Shown: in pieces, positions 35,512 through 44,200 of the stretch
Numbering within the stretch: position 1 is the first letter of the stretch
Layout of the letters: every line of letters starts with the position of its first letter
NCBI RefSeq assembly: GCF_014203595.1
Contig: NZ_JACHJK010000001.1
Location: forward strand, 250,582-314,581
DNA from: Streptomyces echinatus
GTDB taxonomy: Bacteria > Actinomycetota > Actinomycetes > Streptomycetales > Streptomycetaceae
Reading direction: 5' to 3'
Length of the DNA: 64,000 bases
The notes under the pieces: generated by a model
Seen by the model: only the letters and a program-made list of their open reading frames with translations
What the model was told of the DNA's origin: nothing
Database searches by the model: none
Translations under genes and position numbers: made by a program

Positions 35512-36852
35512 GTGTTCGAGGCTGTGTTCGGCGACGATTACGGGTTCCTGGGCGGGCTCACCGCCGTCGCGGTGGTGGCCGGCGGGGTGGCGTGGGGCGT
35601 CGCCCGGCGGCAGGGGGCCGCCCACGCCTTCTGGTGGGCTCCGCTGGGCTTCTGCCTCACCGGTGTCCTCGGGGTCACCCTCGGCCTGCGGGCCGGTGAG
35701 CCCGGCGCCGCCGAGTGCGTGATCAACCATGAGCTCACCGAGCCGCTGTACACCACCCAGGGGCAGTGGAACCTGGCCATGTTCGTGCCGGTCGGACTGT
35801 TCGGGGTGCTCGCGCTGCGCCGGCCGGTGCCGGTGCTCGCCGGTGTGCTCGCGCTGCCCTGTCTCGTCGAACTCGCCCAGGCCCTGGCCCCGTTCGCCGG
35901 CGGCATCTGCGACAGCGCCGACGTCGAGATGAACGCGGGCGGGGGGCTCGTCGGCGTGGCGGTGGGGCTCCTGGCGGTGCGCGGCCGGGTCGCCTGGCGG
36001 GCCTGGGGCAGGACCAGCCTCGTCCTCCTGGGGGCGCTCGGCCTCGTCGGCATCACCGTGCTCCGCAGCGCCGTCACCCTTGACCACGTCGACGGCTCCA
36101 GCGTCCGGGACGCACACGGTGCCGAACGGGCCGTCGCGGAGCGGCTCGTACGGCAGGCTTCCGGCGACCGGTACGAGGTCGGGAGGGTGCAGATCAGCCC
36201 TGGTCTCGACGGTTACAACGGGTTCATGTACATCCAGGTGTCCGGAGGGGCCTCGGCAGAGCTGATGTGGCCCGGTGGACGCCGGCTCACCGTCGAGTTC
36301 GGCGGCGGTTCCGGCCCGGGTCTCACCGTCCCCGGCGCCGGCCCGGCGCGTGACGCCCGGGACGCCTACCGCATCGCCCGCACCTACATGCACGCCCACT
36401 ACCCGTGGGCGGAGTCGGCCTCCTGGCACACGACACGGGCGGCCACCCAAGAGCAGGACGGGGACGGGTGGGTCACCTCCTGGCGTTTCCGGGAGCGCGG
36501 GGTGGCCATGCCCCGCAGCCTCGACGTGCGGATCGACCGGGCCGGGCGCGTGTACGGCCTGACGGCCGACTTCGGACCCACGCACGTGGACGTGCCGGCC
36601 GAACTGCTGACGGCACGGCAGGCGGAGGAGGCGGTCACGCAACGGGAGCGGAAGTACGGCGCCGCCACCAAGGCGCTGCGGATCCGCGCCCTCGACCTGA
36701 CGACGGAGCGCACCAAGGGCTATCGGGGCCCTTGGCGCGCCGTGTGGTCCGTCGAGGTCGCCGACCCGGGATGCGAGCCGGACGAGGAAGGGGGCGGCTG
36801 CGATCCCTACGTCGCGGTCGTGGACGCCGCGACCGGGCGGCTCACCGAGTGA
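35512..36852 (+). CDS. VanZ-like membrane protein with long C-terminal extracytoplasmic region
   Basis: 446-aa protein. Four to five hydrophobic segments in the first 195 residues contain the VanZ-like pattern NLAMFVPVGLFG, LPCLVELAQALAPF and CDSADVEMNAGGGLVG. The remaining 250 residues are soluble and probably outside the membrane, with two repeated beta-alpha units (ARDAYRIARTYMHAHYPWAE; TARQAEEAVTQRERKYG) followed by strands ending in YVAVVDAATGRLTE, which resembles PepSY-type repeats. GTG 35512 is chosen because GGGGGAG lies 8 nt upstream; GTG 35503 overlaps that site. VanZ itself gives low-level teicoplanin resistance, but most VanZ-like proteins have no known role. Confidence 0.8.
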   Translation: MFEAVFGDDYGFLGGLTAVAVVAGGVAWGVARRQGAAHAFWWAPLGFCLTGVLGVTLGLRAGEPGAAECVINHELTEPLYTTQGQWNLAMFVPVGLFGVLALRRPVPVLAGVLALPCLVELAQALAPFAGGICDSADVEMNAGGGLVGVAVGLLAVRGRVAWRAWGRTSLVLLGALGLVGITVLRSAVTLDHVDGSSVRDAHGAERAVAERLVRQASGDRYEVGRVQISPGLDGYNGFMYIQVSGGASAELMWPGGRRLTVEFGGGSGPGLTVPGAGPARDARDAYRIARTYMHAHYPWAESASWHTTRAATQEQDGDGWVTSWRFRERGVAMPRSLDVRIDRAGRVYGLTADFGPTHVDVPAELLTARQAEEAVTQRERKYGAATKALRIRALDLTTERTKGYRGPWRAVWSVEVADPGCEPDEEGGGCDPYVAVVDAATGRLTE

Positions 36853-36919
36853 CGCGTTCCCTGCCGGCCGAGGTGCCTCCCGCCCGGCCCCACCCCGGCG
36901 CGGATCTCGAACTCGCGCC

Positions 36920-36936
36920 CTGCGAACATGCGTACA
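36920..36936 (+). promoter_or_regulatory. Duplicated upstream element, copy 1
   Basis: CTGCGAACATGCGTACA starts exactly 114 nt before the ATG of the first serine hydrolase gene and recurs identically 114 nt before the second. GAACATGCGTAC is one base from the actinobacterial LexA pattern GAACnnnnGTTC, and TACAAC could be a -10 box; neither reading is proven. Confidence 0.6.
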
Positions 36937-37033
36937 ACTTCCGGCACCCCTGACGAGTCCAGTCAGACAGCGCACGGGTGCGCTCAAAGGCGTTCAGGGG
37001 GACGCCCGTACGACGTTCAAGGGGGACCATTTC

Positions 37034-37975
37034 ATGACTCACCGGACATTCGGCCGGACCGGCGCGCTCGCGGCCACCGTGAGCGCCGCGCTGCTCATAC
37101 CGGCCGTCACCGCCGCCACCCCGGCCGCCGCGGCCACCCCGGCCGCCGCGGCCGCACCGGCCGTGACCTGTACGTCCGCCAAGGCGGGCCTGGCCGCCAA
37201 GCTGAAGAAGGACATCACGGCCGCCCTCGCGAACCGCAAGGGCACCGTCGCCGTCGGTCTGTACGACCGCAGCACCAAGACGACCTGCACGCTGCGGGCC
37301 ACCAGCGCCTACGACTCGGCCAGCACCGTCAAGGTCACCGTGCTCGCCACGCTGCTCTGGGACGCCAAGAAGCACAACCGGTACCTGACCACCACCGAGC
37401 AGTCGCTCGCCAAGGCCATGATCACCCAGTCGGACAACAACGCGACCAGCAAGCTCTGGAAGCAGCTGGGCCTGACGAAGATCAAGGGCTTCCTGACCGC
37501 CGCGGGCATGACCAAGACCGTGCCGGGCACGGACGGGTACTGGGGCCTGACCCGGGAGAACGTCAACGACGAGCAGAAGCTGCTGAAGCTCGTCACCGCC
37601 AGGAACAGCGTGCTGAGCGACAACGCCCGTGCCTACATCCTGAAGCTGATGGGCCAGGTCGTCTCCTCGCAGCGCTGGGGCACCCCGGCCGGCGCGCCGT
37701 CCGGGGTCGCCGTGCACGTCAAGAACGGCTGGCTGCAGCGGTCCACGCACGGCTGGCGGGTGCACAGCCTGGGCACCTTCAACGGGGCCGGCCACGACTA
37801 CATGATCACGGTGCTGACGCAGGACAACAGCACCATGAGCTACGGCGTGACCACCATCCAGAACGTCGCCAAGGCGATCCACAAGGACCTGGTGCCGACC
37901 ACCGCCGGCGTCACCCGCTACGTCCCGACCAGCCGGCCGCGCGAGGCGTTCGTCGCGGTGCCGCCGCAGGGCTGA
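37034..37975 (+). CDS. Secreted beta-lactamase-fold serine hydrolase, copy 1
   Basis: 313-aa exported protein with a Sec signal and an Ala/Pro/Thr-rich segment (AATPAAAATPAAAAAPAV) before the folded part. Class A-type motifs are present: S97-T-V-K100 (SxxK), S133-D-N (SDN) and K230-N-G in VHVKNGWLQR (KTG equivalent). The omega-loop ExxLN with the deacylating Glu166 of true class A enzymes is not seen; the corresponding region reads PGTDGYWGLTRENVNDEQ. It is therefore more likely a cell-wall or esterase-type serine hydrolase or an inefficient beta-lactamase. Start ATG after AAGGGGGACC. The paralogue at 38780 is about 80% identical by eye and shares the upstream DNA. Confidence 0.88.
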   Translation: MTHRTFGRTGALAATVSAALLIPAVTAATPAAAATPAAAAAPAVTCTSAKAGLAAKLKKDITAALANRKGTVAVGLYDRSTKTTCTLRATSAYDSASTVKVTVLATLLWDAKKHNRYLTTTEQSLAKAMITQSDNNATSKLWKQLGLTKIKGFLTAAGMTKTVPGTDGYWGLTRENVNDEQKLLKLVTARNSVLSDNARAYILKLMGQVVSSQRWGTPAGAPSGVAVHVKNGWLQRSTHGWRVHSLGTFNGAGHDYMITVLTQDNSTMSYGVTTIQNVAKAIHKDLVPTTAGVTRYVPTSRPREAFVAVPPQG

Positions 37976-37980
37976 GAGCC

Positions 37981-38008
37981 GGGCCTCGCGGCGCCGACCG
38001 TGAGGCCC
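37981..38008. terminator. Stem-loop between convergent genes
   Basis: GGGCCTC (37981-37987) pairs with GAGGCCC (38002-38008). Located in the 65-nt gap between serine hydrolase copy 1 (plus) and the small secreted protein (minus). Confidence 0.5.
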
Positions 38009-38040
38009 CGCCCCGTCCCGCCCCTTCCTCGCCGGCGTGC

Positions 38041-38421
38041 CTAGTCGGCGGGGACCGTGAGTGCCACGGTGTCGCCGCCCGTCACGGCGAACGTGCCGGA
38101 CTTCCCGGCGGCGACCGTGTCGCTGTGGACCACCGCGCCCGCCGGGGTCTTCTCCGTCAGGGTGAGGGTCCGGTTGGTGAGGTTGGTGACCGCGAACTGG
38201 GTGGCCCCGGCCTGGACGCCGTCGCCCTGCTCCGTGATGCCCGGCACGAACAGGAACGTCTGCAGGGTCACCAGGTTGCCCGTGCTGCCCTTCTGGATGA
38301 TCAGCACGTCACCGGTGGCCGCTGCCGCCGGACCCGCCGAGGCCGCGACCGCGCCGAGCCCCGCCAGCAGCGCGAGAACGGCTCCGACCGCGGTGCGGCG
38401 TCTGCCGGTTGAGGTACCCAT
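38041..38421 (-). CDS. Small secreted protein between the duplicated hydrolases
   Basis: 126-aa exported protein: RRR at 7-9, hydrophobic core, cleavage near AAA/TGD at about residue 35. The mature 90 residues look like a small all-beta domain (VLIIQKGSTGNLVTLQTFLF, TQFAVTNLTNRTLTLTEKTP, VVHSDTVAAGKSGTFAVTGG). No cysteines in the mature part and no family recognised. It lies on the opposite strand between two copies of a serine hydrolase gene; whether it belongs to them functionally is unknown. ATG start, preceded by GGGAGGGGAAGA on the coding strand, which is a reasonable ribosome site. Confidence 0.75.
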   Translation of the reverse strand: MGTSTGRRRTAVGAVLALLAGLGAVAASAGPAAAATGDVLIIQKGSTGNLVTLQTFLFVPGITEQGDGVQAGATQFAVTNLTNRTLTLTEKTPAGAVVHSDTVAAGKSGTFAVTGGDTVALTVPAD

Positions 38422-38581
38422 CGTCTTCCCCTCCCTGGTCGTGCCCCCGGCCCGCGTCGGGCCGGCGGCCGTGGCGCAGAGCCTCGCGGGACCCGCCGCG
38501 GTCGTGGAAGAGGCACGGCAGGGCGCACGAGGGCACACGGGCGGCGCCGAGCCCGGTGGGGAGCCGTCACCGTCCTCACGT

Positions 38582-38609
38582 CGCCCGCCGCCCGCCGCCC
38601 GCCGCCCGC
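38582..38609. repeat. 7-bp tandem repeat, four copies
   Basis: CGCCCGC is repeated four times without a mismatch, followed by a partial copy. It lies in the divergent promoter region and is a likely site of length variation between strains. Confidence 0.85.
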
Positions 38610-38665
38610 CGCGCCGACGGGTCCGGGTGCCAGGGGCCATCCCCCTGATCGTCCCAACTCCCGTA

Positions 38666-38682
38666 CTGCGAACATGCGTACA
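38666..38682 (+). promoter_or_regulatory. Duplicated upstream element, copy 2
   Basis: Identical 17-mer to that at 36920-36936 and at the same distance (114 nt) from its start codon, showing that the gene duplication included upstream control DNA. Confidence 0.6.
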
Positions 38683-38779
38683 GCCGTAGTCCGTCCCCGG
38701 CCGCCGCGGCAGGCGGGGCCGGGACGCGACCGACGGCGTCCGCAGGACGACCGAAAGACGTTCAAGGGGGAACCACTTC

Positions 38780-39703
38780 ATGACCCACCGGATATCCGGC
38801 CGAGCCGGGGCGCTCGCGACCGCCCTCGGCGCCACGCTGCTCGTCTCCGCCGTCGCGGCCCTCCCGGCCGCGGCGGTGCCCACGCCCGCCGTCAACTGCA
38901 CGTCCGCCAAGGCGGGTCTGGCCGCCAAGCTGAAGAAGGACATCACGGCCGCCCTGGCCGGCCGTACGGGCACGGTCGCCGTCGGCCTGTACGACCGCTC
39001 CACCGACACCACCTGCACGCTGAACGCCGACACCGCGTTCGACTCGGCCAGCACCGTCAAGGTCACCGTGCTCGCCACGCTGCTCTGGGACGCAAAGAAG
39101 AGCAACCGGTACCTGACCGACACCGAGGCCGACCTCGCCACGGCCATGATCACCCAGTCGGACAACGACGCGACCAGCAAGCTGTGGAAGCAGCTCGGCA
39201 TCGCGAAGATCCAGGGCTTCCTGACCGCGGCCGGGATGACGAAGACCGTCCCGGGGGCGGACGGGTACTGGGGCCTGACCCAGGAGAACGTCACCGACGA
39301 GCAGAAGCTGCTCAGGCTGATCACCGCCAGGAACAGCGTGCTGAGCGACAACTCCCGTGCCTACATCCTGAAGCTGATGGGCCAGGTCGTATCGGACCAG
39401 CGCTGGGGCACCCCGGCCGGCGCGCCGGCCGGCGTCGCCGTGCACGTCAAGAACGGCTGGCTGCAGCGGTCCGCGCACGGCTGGCGGGTGCACAGCCTGG
39501 GCACCTTCGACGGGGCCGGCCACGACTACATGATGACGGTGCTGACGCAGGACAACAGCACCATGGACTACGGCGTCGCCACCATCCAGCTCGTCGCCAG
39601 GGCGATCCACAAGGACCTGGTGCCGGCCACCGCCGGCGTCACCCGCTACGTCCCGACCAGCCGGCCGCGCGAGGCCTTCGTCCCGGCGCCGCCGCTGGGC
39701 TGA
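38780..39703 (+). CDS. Secreted beta-lactamase-fold serine hydrolase, copy 2
   Basis: 307-aa paralogue of the protein at 37034, with the same Sec signal start (MTHRxxGRxGALA), the same SxxK (STVK), SDN and KNG motifs, and the same lack of an ExxLN omega loop (PGADGYWGLTQENVTDEQ). It lacks the Ala/Pro/Thr repeat after the signal peptide that lengthens copy 1. Leader region AAGGGGGAACCACTTC before the ATG nearly matches that of copy 1. Differences cluster in surface-type positions, so both copies appear functional. The two may differ in expression or substrate; nothing in the sequence decides this. Confidence 0.88.
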   Translation: MTHRISGRAGALATALGATLLVSAVAALPAAAVPTPAVNCTSAKAGLAAKLKKDITAALAGRTGTVAVGLYDRSTDTTCTLNADTAFDSASTVKVTVLATLLWDAKKSNRYLTDTEADLATAMITQSDNDATSKLWKQLGIAKIQGFLTAAGMTKTVPGADGYWGLTQENVTDEQKLLRLITARNSVLSDNSRAYILKLMGQVVSDQRWGTPAGAPAGVAVHVKNGWLQRSAHGWRVHSLGTFDGAGHDYMMTVLTQDNSTMDYGVATIQLVARAIHKDLVPATAGVTRYVPTSRPREAFVPAPPLG

Positions 39704-39756
39704 CGCTTCACCAGGCGGACTCCCGCGCGTCACGGGCCGGTTCTACGGTGACGGCC

Positions 39757-40821
39757 ATGCGCCTGACAACCGTACTCGCCACCCTCACCGCCGGCCTGGC
39801 GGCGGCCACCTCCCTGGCCGCCGCCGGGCCCGCCGGTGCCAACACCCATGAGCGCAACGCCTGTTCGGCCGCCGTGTCGATCGACCGCTTCTCCGACGCG
39901 CTCGACAAGACGACGTACGACGGCACCTTCGCCGGGAACTTCTCCGCCCTCGCCGTGGACCGGGACGGCTCGCTCGCGGCCCTGGGCGACCGCTCGTCCC
40001 TGTTCCGCCTGGACGCCCGTACCCTGCGGCCGGAAGGGGTCGTCCGCCTCGCCGACGAGAAGGGCGCCGACCTGGACTCCGAGGGCCTGGTCGTCGACGT
40101 CCCCCAGTCCCGGCTTCGCCCGGGCGGCGGGACCCCCGCCGGCACCCTGCTCGTCAGCTCCGAGACCGAGCCGTCCGTCCGCCGCTACTCCCGCGCCGGC
40201 GCGATCCTCGAGCGGCTCCCGGTGCCGCCCTCCCTCCAGGTCGCCCCGGCCGGCCGCGCCACCGCCAACCAGACCTTCGAGGGGCTGACCCTGCTGCCGG
40301 GCGGCCGCACCCTGCTGGCCTCCATGGAGTACGCGATCGCGGGTGACGCCACGGGTACCGTCCGCTTCCAGACCTGGCGGCGGACCGAGGGCGGCCGCTT
40401 CCGGCTCGCCGCCCAGTACGCCTACCGCGCCGACGCCGGCCTGGGCGTCCCTGAGGTCCGGGCCGTACCCGACGGCCGCCTCCTGGTCCTGGAGCGCGGC
40501 TTCACCGCCGGCGTCGGCAACACGGTCCGCCTCTACCTGGCCGACACCCGCCGTGCCACGGACACCAGCGGCATCGAGAACCTGACGGGCCAGGACGGGG
40601 TCCGGCCGGTCCGGAAGACCCTCCTCACGGACCTGTCCGCCTGCCCCTCCCTGGGCGCCACGGCGAAGCAGCCCCAGCCGAACCCCCTGCTGGACAACAT
40701 CGAGGGCATGACCGTCACGGGCCGTGACCAGGAGGGCCGCCTGCGCGTCCTGCTGGTGAGCGACGACAACCAGAACGCGGCACAGACGACGAGGTTCTAC
40801 TACCTGCGGGTACGAGTCTGA
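39757..40821 (+). CDS. Secreted esterase-like phytase-family domain protein
   Basis: 354-aa exported protein with a Sec signal (cleavage near AGA/NTHE at about residue 28). The rest is a beta-propeller-like domain of the esterase-like activity of phytase type: FAGNFSALAVDRDGSLAALGDRSSLF, KGADLDSEGLVV, ANQTFEGLTLLPGGRTLLASMEYA, VPEVRAVPDGRLLVLERGF and LDNIEGMTV, here seen as separate short blocks. The repeated S/N-E-G/E-G-L/M segments carry the acidic residues typical of the fold. ATG chosen; a GTG nine bases upstream (39748) is in frame and neither has a strong ribosome site. It follows serine hydrolase copy 2 after 53 nt. Substrate unknown. Confidence 0.82.
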   Translation: MRLTTVLATLTAGLAAATSLAAAGPAGANTHERNACSAAVSIDRFSDALDKTTYDGTFAGNFSALAVDRDGSLAALGDRSSLFRLDARTLRPEGVVRLADEKGADLDSEGLVVDVPQSRLRPGGGTPAGTLLVSSETEPSVRRYSRAGAILERLPVPPSLQVAPAGRATANQTFEGLTLLPGGRTLLASMEYAIAGDATGTVRFQTWRRTEGGRFRLAAQYAYRADAGLGVPEVRAVPDGRLLVLERGFTAGVGNTVRLYLADTRRATDTSGIENLTGQDGVRPVRKTLLTDLSACPSLGATAKQPQPNPLLDNIEGMTVTGRDQEGRLRVLLVSDDNQNAAQTTRFYYLRVRV

Positions 40822-41217
40822 CCCCGGCGCGGCGGCCGACCAGGGGGCGCGGGACCGTAGCGACACCCGCCCGCGCCACACGAACGCGCCCGACCACGCC
40901 CCGCGCCCCGCGGCCGCCGCACGCCCGCCCCCGCCGACAACCGGACCCGTCCGCGCCCGCGGCCACCCCACGACTGCACCCGACCCACCTCCGCCGCACG
41001 CCCCGCGCCCCCGTCCGCCCCGCGGGCGCCCACCGCACGCCCCCCCCGCATGCCCCGCGCCCCCCCGCCAGCCACGCGCGCGCCGCACCCGCACCCCCCG
41101 CACAGCCGCCCCCGGGCCCGCCCCCGCCCCGGTGATTTGTTACGGCGGGATGAAATCGCCCGCCGCGGGCGTTGGTGTCTTGCGGTAGAGCAGGCCGAAA
41201 AACAGGAGGGCACCGGC
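40822..41217. other. 396-nt intergenic region with an extreme C-rich tract
   Basis: About 40860-41135 on the plus strand is almost entirely C with interspersed G and A and very little T, with several runs of 6-9 C (around 41040-41115). It is followed by an AT-rich patch (GGTGATTTGTTACGG) and the ribosome site of the ABC exporter. Long ORFs crossing the tract are compositional artefacts. It presumably holds the exporter promoter near 41137-41200. Confidence 0.7.
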
Positions 41218-44200
41218 GTGGCACCGCAACGGGGATGGGCAGGACGACTGGCGAGCTACGCCTGGCGTCACCCCAAGGACGTGGTCCTCGCCCTCGGCTC
41301 CTCCCTGGCCGGCATGGCCGTGCTGGCCGTCGTCCCGCTGATCACCAAGGTGATCATCGACGACGTGATCGGCGACCACAGCCGCGCCATGACCCCCTGG
41401 GCCGGTGCCCTCGTAGGCGCGGCGGTCCTGGTCTACGCCCTCACCTACATCCGCCGTTTCTACGGCGGCCGGCTCGCCCTGGACGTCCAGCACAACCTGC
41501 GGACCGAGATGTACGACACGATCACCCGGCTGGACGGCCGCCGCCAGGACGAGCTGTCCACCGGGCAGGTCGTCGGCCGGGCCACCAGCGATCTCCAGCT
41601 GATCCAGGGCCTGCTCTTCATGCTCCCGATGACCATCGGGAACGTCCTGCTCTTCCTGATCTCCCTGGCGATCATGGCGTGGCTGTCGCTGCCGCTGACC
41701 CTGGTCGCCCTGGCCGTCGCTCCCGCCCTCGGCTGGATCGCCAGGCGCAGCCGCACCCGGCTGCACCCCGCCACCTGGTACGCCCAGGCCCAGGCCGCCG
41801 CCGTCGCCGGAGTGGTCGACGGCGCGGTGAGCGGCGTACGCGTGGTGAAGGGCTTCGGGCAGGAGGACCAGGAGGCCGGCAAGCTGCGCGAGGTCGGCCG
41901 CCGCCTCTTCGCGGGCCGCCTGCGCACGATCCGCCTGAACAGCAGGTTCACCCCGGCCCTGCAGGCCGTCCCGGCGCTCGGCCAGGTCGCCATGCTGGCC
42001 CTCGGCGGCTGGCTCGCCGTACGCGGTCACATCACGCTCGGCACCTTCGTGGCCTTCTCCACCTACCTGGCCCAGCTGGTCGGTCCGGTCCGGATGCTCG
42101 CGATGGTCCTCACGGTCGGCCAGCAGGCCCGTGCCGGCACCGAGCGCGTCCTGGAGCTGATCGACACCGAGCCGACCCTGCGGGACGGCACCAGGGAGCT
42201 GTCCGCCGACGCGCCCGCGACCGTCGAGTTCGACGACGTGTCCTTCGGGTACGACCACGACCGCCCGGTCCTCGACGGGCTCAGCTTCGAGATCCGCTCC
42301 GGCGAGACCCTCGCCGTCGTCGGCTCCTCCGGCTCCGGCAAGTCCACCCTCTCCCTGCTCCTGCCGCGCTTCTACGACGTCACCCACGGTGCCGTCCTGA
42401 TCGGCGGCCACGATGTCCGTGAGCTGACCCTGGAGTCGCTCAGGGCGGCGATCGGGCTGGTCCCGGAAGATTCGTTTCTCTTCTCCGCCACCGTCCGCGA
42501 GAACATCGCCTACGGCCGCCCGGACGCCACCCGGGAGGAGATCGAGGCCGCTGCCCGCGCCGCCCAGGCGGACCGTTTCATCAGCGAGCTGCCCGACGGC
42601 TACGACACCACGGTCGGCGAGCACGGCCTCACCCTCTCCGGCGGCCAGCGCCAGCGCGTCGCGCTCGCCCGCGCCCTCCTCACCGACCCGCGCCTGCTGG
42701 TCCTGGACGACGCCACCTCGGCCGTGGACGCCCGGGTCGAGCACGAGATCCACGAGGCGCTGAAGCAGGTGATGGAGGGCCGTACGACCCTGCTCATCGC
42801 CCACCGCCGCTCCACCCTCAACCTCGCCGACCGCATCGCCGTGCTCGACGGCGGCCGGCTCGCCGACCTGGGCACCCACGAGGAGCTCCAGGAGCGCTCG
42901 GCCCTCTACCGCCGTCTGCTCACCGACCCCGACGAGCTGGGCGGGGTCTCCCCGGGCCACGCCCTGCCGGCCGAGCCGCGGGCGGACACCTCCGTCCGCG
43001 AGGAGCTGGACGCCGAGTTCGACGCCGAGCGGGGCGTGACCCCCCGGCTGTGGACCGGCGACCGCGAGCCCAAGGACCCGGCGCTCACCGGCACCCCGGC
43101 CACCCCGGAGCTGCTCGCCCAGGTCGAGGCGCTGCCCCCGGCCACCGACACCCCCGACATCGACGAGGGCCGCGCGGTCCTGGCCGAGGACTCCTACGGC
43201 CTGCGCCGGCTGCTGCGCGGTTTCGGGCGGCCCCTCCTCGTCAGCCTGCTGCTGGTCGCCGTGGACGCGGGCGCCGGTCTGCTGCTGCCGGTGCTGATCC
43301 GGCACGGCATCGACTCCGGTGTCTCCGAGATGGCGATCGGCGCGGTGTGGTCGGCCTCCCTGCTCGGCCTGCTGACCGTGCTGGTGCAGTGGGCCGCGCA
43401 GACCGGCGAGACCCGGATGACCGGCCGCACCGGCGAACGCGTGCTGTACGCGCTGCGGCTGAAGATCTTCGCCCAGCTCCAGCGGCTCGGCCTGGACTAC
43501 TACGAGCGCGAGCTGACCGGCCGCATCATGACGCGCATGACGACCGACGTCGACGCCCTGTCCACGTTCCTCCAGACGGGCCTGGTCACGGCGTTCGTCT
43601 CGGTCGTCACCTTCTTCGGCATCATGGTCGCCCTGCTGGTGCTCGACGCCTCGCTCGCCGTGGTCGTCTTCGCCACCCTGCCCCCGCTGGCCGTGGCCAC
43701 CTTCTTCTTCCGCCGGGCGAGCGTGAAGGCGTACGAACTCGCCCGTGAGCGCGTCTCGGGGGTCAACGCCGACCTCCAGGAGACCGTGGCCGGGCTGCGG
43801 ATCGTGCAGGCCTTCCGGCGGGAGCGGGACGGCGGGCGGCGGTTCGCCGAGCGCAGCGACGGCTACCGGCGCGCCCGGATCCGCGGCCAGCGGCTGATAT
43901 CGGTCTACTTCCCGTTCGTGCAGCTGCTGTCCTCGGTCGCCGCGGCGGGCGTGCTGATCGCGGGCGCGGGCCGGATCGAGGCGGCCACCCTCACCACCGG
44001 CGCCCTGGTGGCGTACCTGCTCTACATCGACCTCTTCTTCGCGCCCGTCCAGCAGCTCTCCCAGGTCTTCGACGGCTACCAGCAGGCCACCGTCTCGCTG
44101 GGCCGCATCCAGGAGCTGCTGCGCGAGCCGACGTCCACGAAGTCCGCCGACGAGCCCGCCGAGGTGCCGTCCCTGCGCGGTGACATCGTCTTCGAGGACG

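Larger units (their letters stand above)
38422..38779. other. 358-nt divergent intergenic region
   Basis: Holds promoters for the minus-strand small secreted protein and the plus-strand serine hydrolase copy 2. It contains a 7-bp tandem repeat (38582-38609) and the second copy of the 17-bp duplicated element (38666-38682). No gene is supported in it. Confidence 0.6.

Noticed and set aside
40822..41217. N-terminal extension of the ABC exporter starting at 41050
   Set aside because: It would translate the C-rich tract into Pro/Arg/His; the GTG at 41218 has a perfect AGGAGGG site and matches a natural exporter start.
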